From: Liolophura sinensis
Taxonomy: Eukaryota; Mollusca; Polyplacophora; Chitonida; Chitonidae
DNA length: 64,000 nt
Reading direction: 5' to 3'
Assembly (NCBI RefSeq): GCF_032854445.1
Contig: NW_027017971.1
Coordinates: 62,001 to 126,000 of the forward strand
The notes below the pieces were generated by a model, which had not been told where the DNA came from, searched no databases, and was given only the letters and a program-made list of their open reading frames with translations. Each line of letters opens with the position of its first letter. The stretch's first letter is position 1. This document shows, piece after piece, positions 23,186 to 34,289 of this stretch. A program made the position numbers and the translations under genes.

Positions 23186-26114
23186 ACAGTTTCAGTCGAT
23201 CATAGTGGACTAGTTTCTTCTTAGCTCTGGGATGTTGTTGGACCCGGTATACTGTATCATCAAGTTTACCAATAACCTGATATGGTCCAGTCCAACGACA
23301 TGCCAACTTTGGAGATAGCGTTTTGTGACGTGCACTATCGTACAGCCAAACAGCATCGCCTATTTTAAATGTCTTCCCTTTATTGCCGACGTTATAATTC
23401 CGCTCCTGACGCTCAACACTTCTCCATTGAACCTGTCGAGCCCTTTCATGTGCGATTTCCATGCGCTCACGCAGTTCAACAGCATAGTCTGTTCCCTCTA
23501 TTGCTGGCATCTGTGTTGGTCTGCCTGTGATCAAATCTAGAGGTAAGTTTATTTCTCGTCCTAACATCATCATAGTTGGAGATTGCTGTGTTACGTCATG
23601 AAGTGATGATCTGTAAGACATCAGTGCAAAAGGCAGTTGCTCGTCCCAGTTACGTTGGTCCTTGTCTATCATCATAGCCAGTCGATCTTCTAAGGTTCGA
23701 TTAAAACGTTCAACCATTCCGTTGGATTGAGGATGGTATGGTGTAGTACTGGTCTTCTGTATTCCAAGTAGATGACATACCTCTTGAATTATACTGGATT
23801 GAAAATTTGTCCCTAAGTCTGTATGTATTTGTTCAGGTACACCAAATCTACAAATAAATTCCTTCACTAGTTTATCTGCAATAGTTTCAGCTTCCTGGTT
23901 TCTAATTGCATAGGCCTCTACCCATTTGGTGAAGTAATCCTGTATGACTAGTATATACTGATTTCCCTTCTTGATTTCCCCTTCTCGCTCCATTGGAACT
24001 CCAACTATATACTGTCTCAAGTTTGCCTTTGATTTCCCTCCTGAAGATTTCCTCGAATTACATTTGTCGCATTGTTTGCACCACAGTCGAATATCTTTAC
24101 TCCAGCCATACCAATGATATCGTTGTCTTACTTTAGGGATAGTTTTTCCACAGCCTAAATGACCTGCTGTTTTAGAAGCATGTAATTCATGGAAAACTTC
24201 TTTTCTCAGTTCCGCTGGAAGAACTATCTGGTAGTGCCAGTCTAGTCCATCTTCTGTTTCCCACCTGCGATGTAGAACTCCACTGATTAGTACTAGCCTG
24301 TCCCATTGTGCCCAATAATACTTGGTTGTTCTACTTTGATCAGAAACTGTTGTCCAATTAGGTTGTTCTTGATTTTCTTCTTTCGCTTTTATTATCCATT
24401 TCAGATTACTGTCGCTTCGCTGCAGAATAGCAAGATTTTCATTCGACCACCTGTTCTCTGCTGATGTCCGATTCGTTGTCTGCAAAGATGTGGGTAATTC
24501 TACCTCGTTGGGTTCTCTGTTGGATTTCAGTTTACTTTGTTTTCGTGTTATTACTGCTGTTACATGGGTGCGCTTTGGACGGGCCTTATACCGCCTTTGT
24601 TTCTGCTGCTTGTACGTCCAATTCTTTGGAATCCATTTAATCTTTGTTACCACAGTTCCAACTGCCCCGGAATGCTCTGTTTGAACTTCAACATCTACTG
24701 GAGTAGCTGCTGACCCTGAAACTTGTTCAACAACATTCACAGATGCAACTGGGTATCCATGCTTATCACACCAGTTACATGGAATTCTGGATAAAGCATC
24801 AGCATTACCATGACGGTTACCAGGACGATGAACGATTTCAAAGTCATAGGTGCTGAGTAACCCCAACCATCTAGCCAACTGTCCTTCTGGTTCCTTGAAA
24901 TTCATCATCCAACGTAATGCACTGTGATCTGTTCTGACTGTAAAATGACGACCATACAAGTAGTGTTGGAAATATTTCACAAAAGTAACAACAGCTAATA
25001 ATTCTCGACGGGTGACACAATAATTCCTCTCTGACTTGCTTAGCGCTCTGCTGGCATATGCAATAAGTTTTTCTTGGTCATCTTGTATTTGGGATATCAC
25101 TGCACCTATCCCAAAATTACTAGCGTCTGTATCAAGTATAAAGTCTCCGTGAGAACTGGGAAATGCGAGTATGGGTGCACTGCACAACTTTTGTTGTAAA
25201 ACCCGAAATGAAGTTTCACAGTCTTCAGACCAAATAAATTCTTTATTATTTTCTGTTAATTTGTGGAGTGGTTTGGAAATGGTCGCAAAATTTTTGATGA
25301 AACGTCTGTAGTAGGAGGCTAGACCCAAGAAACTCCTGACTTCAGTAACTGTAGTTGGTGTGGGCCAATCCTTAATTGCTTGAACTTTCTGTGGTTCTGT
25401 GGAAACACCCTTAGCAGAAATGATATGGCCCAAATAATTTACTTCATCTTGAAACAGGTGACACTTCTTTGGTTTAAGTTTGAGTCCCGCCTCTTTGAGA
25501 CGTTGGAATACCTTCCGTAGATTGGTGATAGCTTCATCAAAAGTTTTACCAAATACAATGATGTCATCAATATAGATCAGACATATTTCCCATTGATACC
25601 CTGCCAGTACCAGTTCCATCAGACGTTCGAACGTGGATGGTCCATTGCATAAACCAAACGGCATAACTTTAAACTGTCATAACCCACTTCTAGTTATAAA
25701 TGCTGTTTTCAGTTTAGCCTCATCGTCTAACTCAACCTGCCAGTATCCACTTGCAAGATCAAGCGTAGAGAAACATGTGGCTCCGTGTAATGAATCTAAT
25801 GAATCATCAATTCTGGGTAAAGGATAAGCATCCTTCACTGTTACTTGGTTAAGGCGTCGAAAGTCAATACAGAAACGCAAAGTCCCATCTTTCTTGGTGA
25901 CAAGAACAATTGGTGATGCCCAAGGACTGGAAGATCTTTCAATTATTCCTCTTTCCAGCATGTCCTGTATCTGTTTATCTGCTTCATCTTGTTTCTGCAT
26001 TGGCAGTCTACGAGCTGGTTGACGTAAAGGTAATGCCTCTCCTGTATTAATACTGTGTTTGATTCCCTTTGCTCTACCCAAATCTGCATCAGACTTAGCA
26101 AAGGATGTCTGCAT
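23142..26114 (-). pseudogene. Ty3/gypsy pol: reverse transcriptase, RNase H, integrase (broken)
   Basis: One frame of about 990 codons interrupted by a single in-frame TGA at 25677-25679, inside the RT between the GYWQVELD region and MPFGLCN. Visible in order: RT fingers (SPIVLVTKKDGTLRFCIDFR), first catalytic Asp in FSTLDLASGYW, and the YIDD box (LIYIDDIIVF). RNase H shows LDTDAS, the RREL Glu and the RTDHSALRW Asp. The integrase zinc motif is HELHAS...H...CKQCDKC. In the integrase core, TDLGTNF and the Glu in NGMVERFNR are present, but the stretch before GNQYILV is about 8 residues short and the expected first catalytic Asp is absent. With these lesions the product cannot be functional. Confidence 0.93.
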
Positions 26115-26536
26115 AGGCCAGGAGTAGTGACTTCACTTTCATCTTGTCTTCAAGCTTCATATGTTTTGTACTTTCCTTGAACAAGTTTGTCACATGTTCA
26201 GGAATGTCTTCAGTGCTGTTATCGTTTACATGTATGGTGTGTACAGTATGTATTTCTTCATCACTCTGTTGCTTAAAGTTCTCTTGAGTTAATACCTGGT
26301 TAATGTTTATCACTGGACTCAGTTCGGCTATTGTTGTACCTTTGTATATAGTTTCCATTTCCACGCCCAAATTTATAATTGACACTGGAATTTTCTCCGT
26401 CTCAGTGTCCACTAATGTCCTCCCAACTAATAAATTTGTTTTCTTGGAAATTTTTTGTAGCGGTTCACATATTGCCCATTTTCCCACTAACTTCTGATCC
26501 TTGAATGGTTTTGTGGAAATGACAGTCTGTTGACCA
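26095..26536 (-). pseudogene. pol segment between protease and RT (frameshifted)
   Basis: Encodes MGKWAICEPLQKISKKTNLL and continues to YADILC*. Its end overlaps the RT frame by about 20 bases in a different phase, so a one-base indel near 26100 separates the two. It is open upstream to about 26536, where another frame change from the protease segment occurs. It is the usual linker between protease and RT in gypsy pol and has no enzymatic motif. Confidence 0.8.
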
Positions 26537-26543
26537 GGAGAAA

Positions 26544-26909
26544 CTAGTAAACAGTTTTATCAATAACCAGCCAACAACAACTAGTTACATCTGACAACCT
26601 AGAGCATAAAAGCTGCTGTCCTTCACAGGTAATGCACCTCCTTCTCGGGTGAATTTCACAATCAAATTTAGTCAAGAAGTTCATCCCTATTATTCCCTCA
26701 CACATAACATCAGCAATGATAACATCTATGTATGTGGGACTGGATAAAATCCTAATATCTAGTTGACACATCCCGAGCACCTTCAGTGGCTTATGATCTG
26801 CACCTTGTAATCTCAGATCAGTGGGTACCAATTTCGGTCGTTCTATCTCCGGAATACTGCTATAGACTTGACTCGAAATTATTGTGACACAAGAACCGGG
26901 TGTCCACAA
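26544..26909 (-). pseudogene. retroviral-type aspartic protease segment, frame broken at the active site
   Basis: Would cleave the gag-pol polyprotein. The frame (from 26909) begins just at the active site and reads GSCVTIISSQVY, then continues to a GIIGMNFLTKFDCEI stretch, the usual second hydrophobic-Gly motif (IIGMNFL) of retropepsins. The catalytic Asp-Thr lies immediately upstream in another frame: around 26896-26906 a run of three C bases on the minus strand puts Asp-Thr and Gly-Ser out of phase. This is consistent with a one-base insertion. Confidence 0.8.
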
Positions 26910-27065
26910 GAAATGAAACCATGTTACTCCTATAGATCAGTAACAAACATCCCACTACCTAGATTCTCCATCCCTATCTCAAGTACCAGTTCTGAACTTG
27001 AAGACTTCGGATGATCCACAGATTTCATAGTGATGTTCAACCCTGATGACTTCTCTCTGCAAGTA

Positions 27066-27293
27066 CTAAAATTTGTATTGTTTAACTTCTGTGAAGTTGA
27101 TATCTGTTGTTGGGGCAGCCTGGAATTTACAACCGGTCCTCGCCCCTCTGGGTCGGTTGTCCCCCTTTCCCGAAGAAGTGTTGACGTTTCCTTTGTTCAG
27201 AGGACATTCACGTCGGTAATGTCCATATCGGTGGACACTGGAAGCATTCAACATCTCTCTTTGGCGATGACGGTTTTTCCCAAGACCGGTCAT
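27066..27293 (-). pseudogene. nucleocapsid-like segment with damaged zinc knuckle
   Basis: Includes HRYGHYRRECPLNKG, which matches the second half of a CCHC knuckle (Gly-His-x4-Cys). The two leading Cys are not in this frame, where serines appear instead. It follows gag in the element's reading direction but in a different frame. Confidence 0.7.
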
Positions 27294-27329
27294 TATTGAC
27301 AGACTTCTGTTTACATGACATCTCCTTGA

Positions 27330-28121
27330 TTAATTTCTCCAAGGCTGAAATTCTCTTCCTAAATCGGTATTATCTGCACTTGTTACCGCTGTAATTTCTC
27401 TCTCATGTCGTCTACGTGGAATCTCGTCTCTGCGCTGAGCTTCTATCTTCCAGTATCCTTCAATCTCCAGAGCCAAAGTAATCGCTTGCTGTAAGGTACT
27501 GGGCTTTCCTTGCTGTACTAGCATCCTCATTTCGTAATCTTCAATGGCGTCAATAAAGTGGATCTTGGCAAGCCTTTCCTGGTGACAAGACGACATCCCT
27601 GGGTAAGCTAATGTTGACAGCTTCAAAATGGCTTGACCTAATTCTCGAAGGCCCTCTTTGTCTCTGCGACGTCTACCCCTCAGTTCAGCCAGATACAGTT
27701 CAGCTTGATCTCGTCGACCAAAACGGTTTCCCAGAACTTCTACAAGATAATCAAAGTTCATTTGTTCATCAACAGTAAGTGTGCAGGCCAGTTGTCGAGC
27801 AGACCCTTTTAAATGTGTGAAGAGATAATCTGCTTGTTCTCTCTTCGTCCAACAGTTGACTCGGGAAATGGTATTAAATATTTTCAGGTACTCTTCCCAA
27901 GACGTTTCCCCGTTGTAAATTTCTGGTCTTAGTTGACGACGACTTCTAGGCACATAAGCAGCGTCGCCAGATGCATACTCATGTGGAGATGATCTCGGAG
28001 CCTCATCATGGTCTCTGGTGTCCTCTCTCTGTGGTAATCGAAACAAAACTTCTTCATCGCTCCCGTCTGTTTCAACTGTCCTGTCTTCCTCCATTGTGAA
28101 TAAGTTGCAGGTCCCTGACAA
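27330..28121 (-). CDS. Ty3/gypsy gag (capsid part)
   Basis: 263 codons, beginning 14 bp after the primer site. The acidic N-terminus (EEDRTVETDGSDEEVLF) is followed by a Retrotrans_gag-type core: RPEIYNGETSWEEYLKIFNT, then WTKREQADYLFTHLKGSARQ, and a C-terminal helix-rich part with RFGRRDQAELYLAELRGRRR. It forms the particle that packages element RNA. The frame ends near ADNTDLGREFQPWRN, upstream of the knuckle segment, so gag is probably truncated by a frameshift or stop. A second possible start is the Met of MEEDRTV at 28094. Confidence 0.88.
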   Translation of the reverse strand: MSGTCNLFTMEEDRTVETDGSDEEVLFRLPQREDTRDHDEAPRSSPHEYASGDAAYVPRSRRQLRPEIYNGETSWEEYLKIFNTISRVNCWTKREQADYLFTHLKGSARQLACTLTVDEQMNFDYLVEVLGNRFGRRDQAELYLAELRGRRRRDKEGLRELGQAILKLSTLAYPGMSSCHQERLAKIHFIDAIEDYEMRMLVQQGKPSTLQQAITLALEIEGYWKIEAQRRDEIPRRRHEREITAVTSADNTDLGREFQPWRN

Positions 28122-28134
28122 CTGAACTTCAAAT

Positions 28135-28154
28135 GAATCCCACCGCTGCCACCA
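28135..28154 (-). promoter_or_regulatory. primer binding site for tRNA-Leu
   Basis: Minus-strand TGGTGGCAGCGGTGGGATTC begins 3 nt inside the 5' LTR. It is complementary to the 3' end of a metazoan tRNA-Leu(AAG), including the added CCA, so minus-strand DNA synthesis would be primed by tRNA-Leu. The complementarity rests on my memory of that tRNA. Confidence 0.85.
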
Positions 28155-28157
28155 AGT

Positions 28158-30212
28158 TGTAGCGATTTGTTTTTATATATATATCTTCTTAACGATACAG
28201 ATATCCCAGTTCCAAATCACACCATTTACAACAGGGGAAAGCACAATATTGGTAGCGTGAAGCACCCAGTGTCGAACTCTGGAACAATATCTGTATACTG
28301 CTGGAGACGCTCGCTACCATGGATTCTTTTGAATGTCAGCTCGGTCAGTCCGTGTCATTCAGTAGTATGTTTGGGAAAACCACTAGTTAGCTCTGAACTT
28401 CGAATAACCAAGAAAAGTCCGATTTTTAAGGTTCAACAAACAGCAGCAACAGTTTTATTAAAATAGAGTGACAGGAGTATGTTGATATATATATATATAT
28501 ATAGGTAAAAGTGCCAGTACTGTGTACAAGCACAACATCTGTACTTCAGATGGTTCAGATAACTGTGTTAGGGATATCTCAGGGAGGTATTAAACCGAGT
28601 ACTGCTATGATAGTGGTATGTCCTACTGGTGTCATATAGACAATATGTCAGCCATGTGTGGGGACATTATCCGTAAATAATACTTTCAGGTCTTCTCTGG
28701 GAGTAACAGTTCCAGAATTGGTCCAGTAATAACTTGGGAAAACGAGTTTCAAATTCTGGGACTCGGTGTCTCACTGTGCCGAAACTGGGAATCCCAGTCC
28801 CACTATTGCTCAGGGGCACTTATGCACAAATTCTCCCAGTATAAATGTTTCAGCTTATACTTGGGAATTATAAAATTTTGGTCCAGAAAATCCCAGTTAC
28901 AAACTATTGAGATATACTGTCTCAATCATGGTTGGGAATATCAGTCTCACAGCCTGGGAAAGTCAGTCCCACAGCCTGGGAACACTTGTGTCACAATTTG
29001 GAACTAGCAGTCCCACTGTCTCTAGGTATGCTCTAAAGCTGAAATCCCACTGCAGTGCTGACAACTTCTCTAGCTACCACTTCACACTGCTTATATACAT
29101 GTAAAATACCTGCCTTAGAAAGCTAACTAGGTGGAAATTTAGATGTTAACACGACGGTGGTCCGAGATCATCTGGGACTGAAAGTGGGAATTTGCCCGGT
29201 ATTTATAGTCTACGCTCATAAATATTCATGAGTACCAAGGATGGTACTCAGAGCACTGATTGGCTAATACCAAAGTAACAACATCTGTGTATAGAAATAC
29301 TATACATGTACATGCGTATCTAATGTCATGGCACATTTTTCTTTCTTTTTCTTAATAATGGAAAGATGAACAATAACTTGTAGGTAGAAAGGAGATGAGC
29401 CTGTGGAGTGAAACTATTTACTTTCGCAAATACAAGTTAATGCCCCTTTTGAAACTCTTCAATATGAGTTTAACACTAAAGGATGTCGTAAAGTAGACAA
29501 CCTCGTCTAGCGGCAGTTCACCGTGAACGACGATCGTGCGCGGCGAAGCAACAACAACAACCACAAAAATGATTTAGTGTCTTAAACTTGGTATAAAGGA
29601 CGTTTTATGCCAAAATCATGCCACAGTCAGTGAGTACTAATGTTGTTTTAACTGGAAAGATGCCGTACGTGTTTTGTTATAGCAAGAATATGTCCAAAAG
29701 TAATGGAAACTCTACTCAAATTTGTCACTTCAAAATATTAACAATGGCGGATGTTTCGCCAAACTTAAGGTCGCTAAAAAAAAACTGTTGTTTGCAACCT
29801 AGTCAAACAATATCTGATCACCAAGCTTGGAGAGAAACTCCTTCAACATGTCAGTGTATTATACGTGAAATATGGTGTTCTAATTAAGTCATCAAATGTT
29901 AAAATTCTTACGTTGGAAGGGACAGAGGTCCACGGAAACTGTGTCCTTCAAAAGTTATATTAAGGCGCCAAAAACAACTTGCTCTCATGAGTCCACAAAA
30001 TATCCTGTCTCTATATGTTACAAAAAAAACATATATATATTTCAAAATATTCCACAAAAATTCTAATTTAATTTGAGGATATGTCTAACCCATAAAAATT
30101 TACATTCTACTGGTAAAACCTGTGTCTACGTTATGGACAAGGCAGAAAATTAACCCCTAACCTACCATGCAATTATATGAAATCATATACTGTCTCTAGC
30201 AAAATCGCCACA
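28158..30212 (-). repeat. 5' LTR (right copy)
   Basis: 2055 bp, with the same ends as the left LTR. It contains an extra 70-bp block at about 29885-29955 missing from the left copy. The promoter and RNA start of the element should lie here. Confidence 0.93.
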
Positions 30213-30224
30213 CTACTTTTTTAT

Positions 30225-30420
30225 CATTTACATGAGCAGTTAGAACAAACCCTAACTGAGGAAAACATTGACAAGATTCCGTATTTTACCGGTTACGTGT
30301 GACCATTTGCCAGCTACCACACTGTCGTCGCTGCTCTAGTATTACTCTTTATGCTGTACGTCTAATTATATCACAGTATTACCAGTGAAATCTTGCCTTT
30401 TGTCACTAGGGATAGAGTTT
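30225..30420 (+). repeat. Rep-A copy, plus orientation
   Basis: gagcagttagaacaaaccct, ttaccggttacgtgtgacca, ccacactgtcgtcgctgctc and atgctgtacgtctaattata match the copy at 45975. The LTR element inserted just left of it, possibly inside the repeat. Confidence 0.65.
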
Positions 30421-30540
30421 TAATAATAATAATGCTTTATTTGGGTCCATATGAAAAGGTTTTGGAACAGGAGTAAGAGAAACGCCAAAATGTTACAAGC
30501 ACATGACATATGGGCTACAGCAATGTACAACAGGTAATTT

Positions 30541-30807
30541 TTTTTTTATTTATTTATCTGATTGGTGATCGCCGAACTCAAGAATATTTCAGTTGTACGA
30601 CGGCGGCCAGTATTATGGTGGGAGGAAACCAGGCATAGCCTGGTGGAAACCCACGACCATCCGCAGGTTGCTGGCACACCTTCCCCCATGTACAGCCGAA
30701 GAGGAAGCCAGCATAAGCTGGACTTGAACTCACAGCGACTGCATAGGTGAGAGGATCCTAGGTCATTACGCTGCGCTAGCGCTCAAACCAACTGAGCGAC
30801 GGAGCCC
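30541..30807 (-). mobile_element. SINE copy, antisense, full length
   Basis: T-rich tail, gattggtgatcgccgaactc, cggcggccagtattatggtg, then the head gctagcgctcaaaccaactg and agcgacgg. All parts of the family consensus are present with scattered substitutions. Confidence 0.9.
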
Positions 30808-31559
30808 TCCACCCCACCACCCCCTCTCCCCCTCTCCAACAGGCAGTAATGAATATGTAAAGTACTGTGCCACTTATCCATAAGAGCTGACCCAAACCTG
30901 ATAACAGGTTCAAGGAAGTTGGACAATTTACTATTAGAACTCAACTCGAGACGTTTTTTGAAACCATACACCTATTTTCCAATAATCTCACCAACTGAGA
31001 CTATACCACTGGTAGTGTAACAACTAGCGGAAAATGTCACACGTACTCGGATTTGATTAAATGCAGTTTTAGTTGACAACAATATATACTTGAACAATAT
31101 GCCTGGAATAGTGATTTTTTAACTACAGTAGAACATTTAGCGATTTTCTTTGGTAACATATTTGCGCGTGCACACAAGTTTCGTTTTTTAGATACAATAT
31201 CAGGGTTATTAGACAAATAACTAGTAAATATATGACCTCAGTAAATGTATGAATACACGCAGAGTAATGCCATATTGTTAAGCATCGCACGTGCAGAGGT
31301 AAAGTTTTTGCAACCAGCAGGTGATTCAACTATGCAAACTGACTTCTTAACGTGATAAATTATGCCATGGTTGGACTAGTAATCTGAAGAACACTGTAAC
31401 AATGTTGGCAATGATTTTAGTGACAGATACGTGAGACACAGATCATCGGCATACAATAAACGAACGTACCAGCGATATTACATGCGACTCCTGATTCTGA
31501 TAACTTTACATCAAGATCATGTAAGAATGAAGCAAACAAAACTCGCCAAAGAATTCCAA
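30808..31559. other. no gene recognised
   Basis: Begins with a C-rich tract (ccaccccctctccccctc) and continues as AT-rich DNA. It may include 3' sequence of the LINE that follows, but no motif is readable. Confidence 0.3.
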
Positions 31560-32600
31560 ACTACCTAACACCATTAGTAACATGATGATCCCCATATTGA
31601 CGGCAAACTGCTGTACATTAGACCAAACGGTAAGTAGCCGTATATAACACATAGAGACATCACGATCAATTCGAGAAAAGTCCAGTGAACAATATCAAAT
31701 GCTTTGCTTGCATCAAGAAATGTATAAATACTTGGTGATTTTTTGGGGGACGTAAACACATTGGTCAGTAGAACATTTTTGTTTGAAGCCAAATTGGAAA
31801 ACCAAAGTGTTCAAATACAATTCACACCGTTGAATAGTAAGTAATTGTATATCTTTAGAGAATACATCGAGACAGCGATGTTACGGCGAGAGGGCGGTGG
31901 TTGTCGGAAGGTGTACTGTGTACAGATTTGTTCTTAACTATTGAAGTAATAACAACATCAGTAAGCGCCCCAGGAAGATATCCATGTTTTAACATATTAT
32001 TTAAGCCCATAGACAGATGTACACGTATAGATTCATCAGCATATGACAGATGTTCTACAGATAAGCCATCTTATGCAGGAGATTTATTACGTTTCATCGA
32101 GGATACGATATCAGCAATATAAACAGGAGAAATAACAGAGATATCATCACTAGAATAACTGGTTAGCTAAAACATCTAACACTGAGCCATGTAGCTTTCA
32201 GAGGTAACGGAGTTAAAGATGTCACAGAATTTGTTCTTCCACGGTTGGCCTATCTCATCATCCCCATGTGCATTATCCACACATCGGGTACACTCATGTG
32301 TTTGGAGTTTGTGTTATTAACTTCCTTCCAAAACTCATTTAGAAAATTAGACGATAGAGCTTCAGCCATTTTATCAGCTCACACAGTGCTCTCTTTCTTT
32401 CTGCACTTACGGAGCGCAGTCTTAAACCGCCATCTAGTAGGGTTCATATGGTCAGCTATGGGCCCAGTGTTGGGACTCCCATGCTCTCTCCACAATTTAA
32501 ATCCTGTCCTAGCAAGTTGGTGAAGATCACTCACATAATAATTCCACACCACTTCTGGCAATGGTAGGCTTACCAGCCAATTACCTTTCACGCCTTTTCA
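31560..32600 (-). pseudogene. LINE remnant: linker and N-terminal part of reverse transcriptase
   Basis: Minus-strand pieces in several frames: ARTGFKLWREHGSPNTGPIA with WRFKTALRKCRKKE near 32400-32530 (the segment between endonuclease and RT), QFGFKQKCSTDQ near 31785, and FLDASKAFDIVHW (RT box with catalytic Asp) near 31690. This order is that of a LINE ORF2. Multiple stops and frameshifts make it non-functional. The end with the YxDD box is missing. Confidence 0.7.
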
Positions 32601-32639
32601 TCTGACTGTCGTTTTTTTTGAAATTTTAATGACAGTGTA

Positions 32640-32765
32640 ATAGCTATCACATGGTCAAACCTTTGGTCAGACAGTACAAGCCCGGCCTCCTGTCAGTTCA
32701 CCTGAGTTAAGGTTTGATTCTAACTACTGTGTTCATGTTAACACTTAAACAGCAGGGATTTATCG
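32640..32765 (-). repeat. Rep-A copy, minus orientation, degraded
   Basis: agctatcacatggtcaaacc, then cacctgagttaaggttt and gttaacacttaaacagca correspond in order to the copy at 33640. Identity is low. Confidence 0.4.
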
Positions 32766-33034
32766 CAAAATGAAATATACGGATTATAAGTCAAAATGGA
32801 ATCCAAGAAATATCTATCTGATATTACTGATGGATGATGGCTTATTCATTCGGAAATAACCCGTCTTCCTTTATGTGGGCGTTCAACCGTCGGAACGGGA
32901 CATTCGATAACGCGTCCTCGTCGTCCAAGGCTGCTGAGTTGTAGCAGAGTACTGATGAAACTATGCATCGATAACTTACAAATGTTTCAAAATTAACACT
33001 ATCTTTCTGGTCGTAAAGCCTGTGAGGAGCCGTC

Positions 33035-33508
33035 TTAGTTTGTGTACAAAATGTAAATCCAGATAAGAATTTGGAGAGTCCGTAGTTTCACTCTTAGATA
33101 TTTTTCAGATATTGGGGTGTGCCAGTACCTCAGTGGGATTGATTTACACCACACCAGGTGCTTAACCCCAAGTGGGCCTACTGACCGTTGTAGCTTGAAA
33201 TGAAACTGCCTGAAATTATTACATCGAAGTAAAAACTGATTCAAAGATTCTTCCACTAGGCAATGGTCACATAGTCCTATAGCGTGTAACTTAAATCCTT
33301 GCAGACGTGCATGTAATGGACATATTCCTGAAACAAACCTAAAAAGGAATATATCAGCCTTGCGACTTTTCATTTTAATTAAATTAGTAAATACAGACGG
33401 TTGCCAATCATGATAAAAGTAACAACCACTTGTTGCCTGCCAGCTCTCCTGTATGGTTCTATATAAAAGAAAACGAATCACCGCTTGGCAATAAGCGCAG
33501 AAACCCAT
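33035..33508 (-). pseudogene. LINE ORF2 C-terminal fragment
   Basis: A 157-codon open frame with SRKADIFLFRFVSGICPLHA, then GLCDHCLVEESLNQFLLRCN, the Cys-rich (C-x2-C...H/Q-x4-C) C-terminal motif found after RT in many LINEs. It lies upstream, not downstream, of the minus-strand RT piece at 31560-32600, so the two cannot be one colinear element without rearrangement. The open length suggests it is younger than its neighbour. Confidence 0.65.
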
Positions 33509-33639
33509 TAGAGTATTCTCCCTTGAAAGTGAGCTAAATCGTTGTCAGCATTTATTGACCGGTGTAACACGCACTGATCCCTTGAAGGCAGATGTACATA
33601 CGGTATATAACCTACAGCATCGAGAGCAAAATCAGAGCA

Positions 33640-33775
33640 GCCGCGACAGTGTGATAGCTGACAAATGGTCACACGTATAAACGGTGAAATCTGGCCTCTT
33701 GTCATTTTACCTCAGTCGACAGAGTTTTATTCTTACTCTTCATATAAATGCTTAAACTGTAGCATATTAGACACC
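33640..33775 (-). repeat. Rep-A copy, minus orientation
   Basis: gtgatagctgacaaatggtc, acggtgaaatctgg, tttacctcagtcgacagagt. It is the reverse of the block seen at 30260 and 46020. Confidence 0.6.
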
Positions 33776-34091
33776 CCCTAGCACACCTGGACGCATCAGT
33801 AATTATTTAATATTCATAGATTTATCTAGTTAGTTCTTACAAAGGCCTATGAAAGTTAATGTCACGGAGATTCCAGCAAACGCTGTCAGATTCTTAGCGT
33901 TTACAATGTATACAATAAAGACAACGTGTTTAGATTTCTGATGAACTGTTCCATACTTGTATCTAATTCTGCTTAACCCAGGGTCTGGGGATGTACATGC
34001 ATCGTATTAAGTAAAATTGTCAAATTTTGGCAAAACAAAACCTTTTGCAACTTGTATTAATATTTTTTAATTTCCATACGGCCACTTGGAT

Positions 34092-34240
34092 ACTATAATC
34101 TATTTCTTTTCACCATAGCCTATATTCAACTGTCAATAAACTCAGTCATCCTCGCTGCCAAAATTGCCTTTAGTCAGTGTCACGTAACAATCAAAGCTCT
34201 ACACATTGACACATAGGAAGTCCATATTATTGCAACGAAT
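34092..34240. repeat. single arm of the foldback element seen at 36155
   Basis: The order ctataatctatttctttt, cagtcatcctcgctgccaaa, tagtcagtgtcacgtaacaa, agctctacacattgacac and ttgcaac follows the right arm at 36319-36470. It is a partial, diverged copy. Confidence 0.55.
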
Positions 34241-34289
34241 TTACAGTTGAATACTTTTTCTGATACACAGTATTAAACTCCATAAGCTT

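Larger units (their letters stand above)
20555..30212 (-). mobile_element. full-length Ty3/gypsy LTR retrotransposon, defective
   Basis: A 9.66-kb element on the minus strand: LTR, tRNA-Leu primer site, gag, nucleocapsid remnant, protease, reverse transcriptase, RNase H, integrase, polypurine tract, LTR. RT-RNaseH-IN order places it in Ty3/gypsy (Metaviridae). The 4-bp sequence ctac flanks it (20551-20554 and 30213-30216). Over about 1.98 kb the LTRs differ by roughly ten substitutions, two TA-repeat length changes and one 70-bp indel, so insertion is recent. The coding part has at least one nonsense codon, several frameshifts and a small integrase deletion. Confidence 0.95.
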
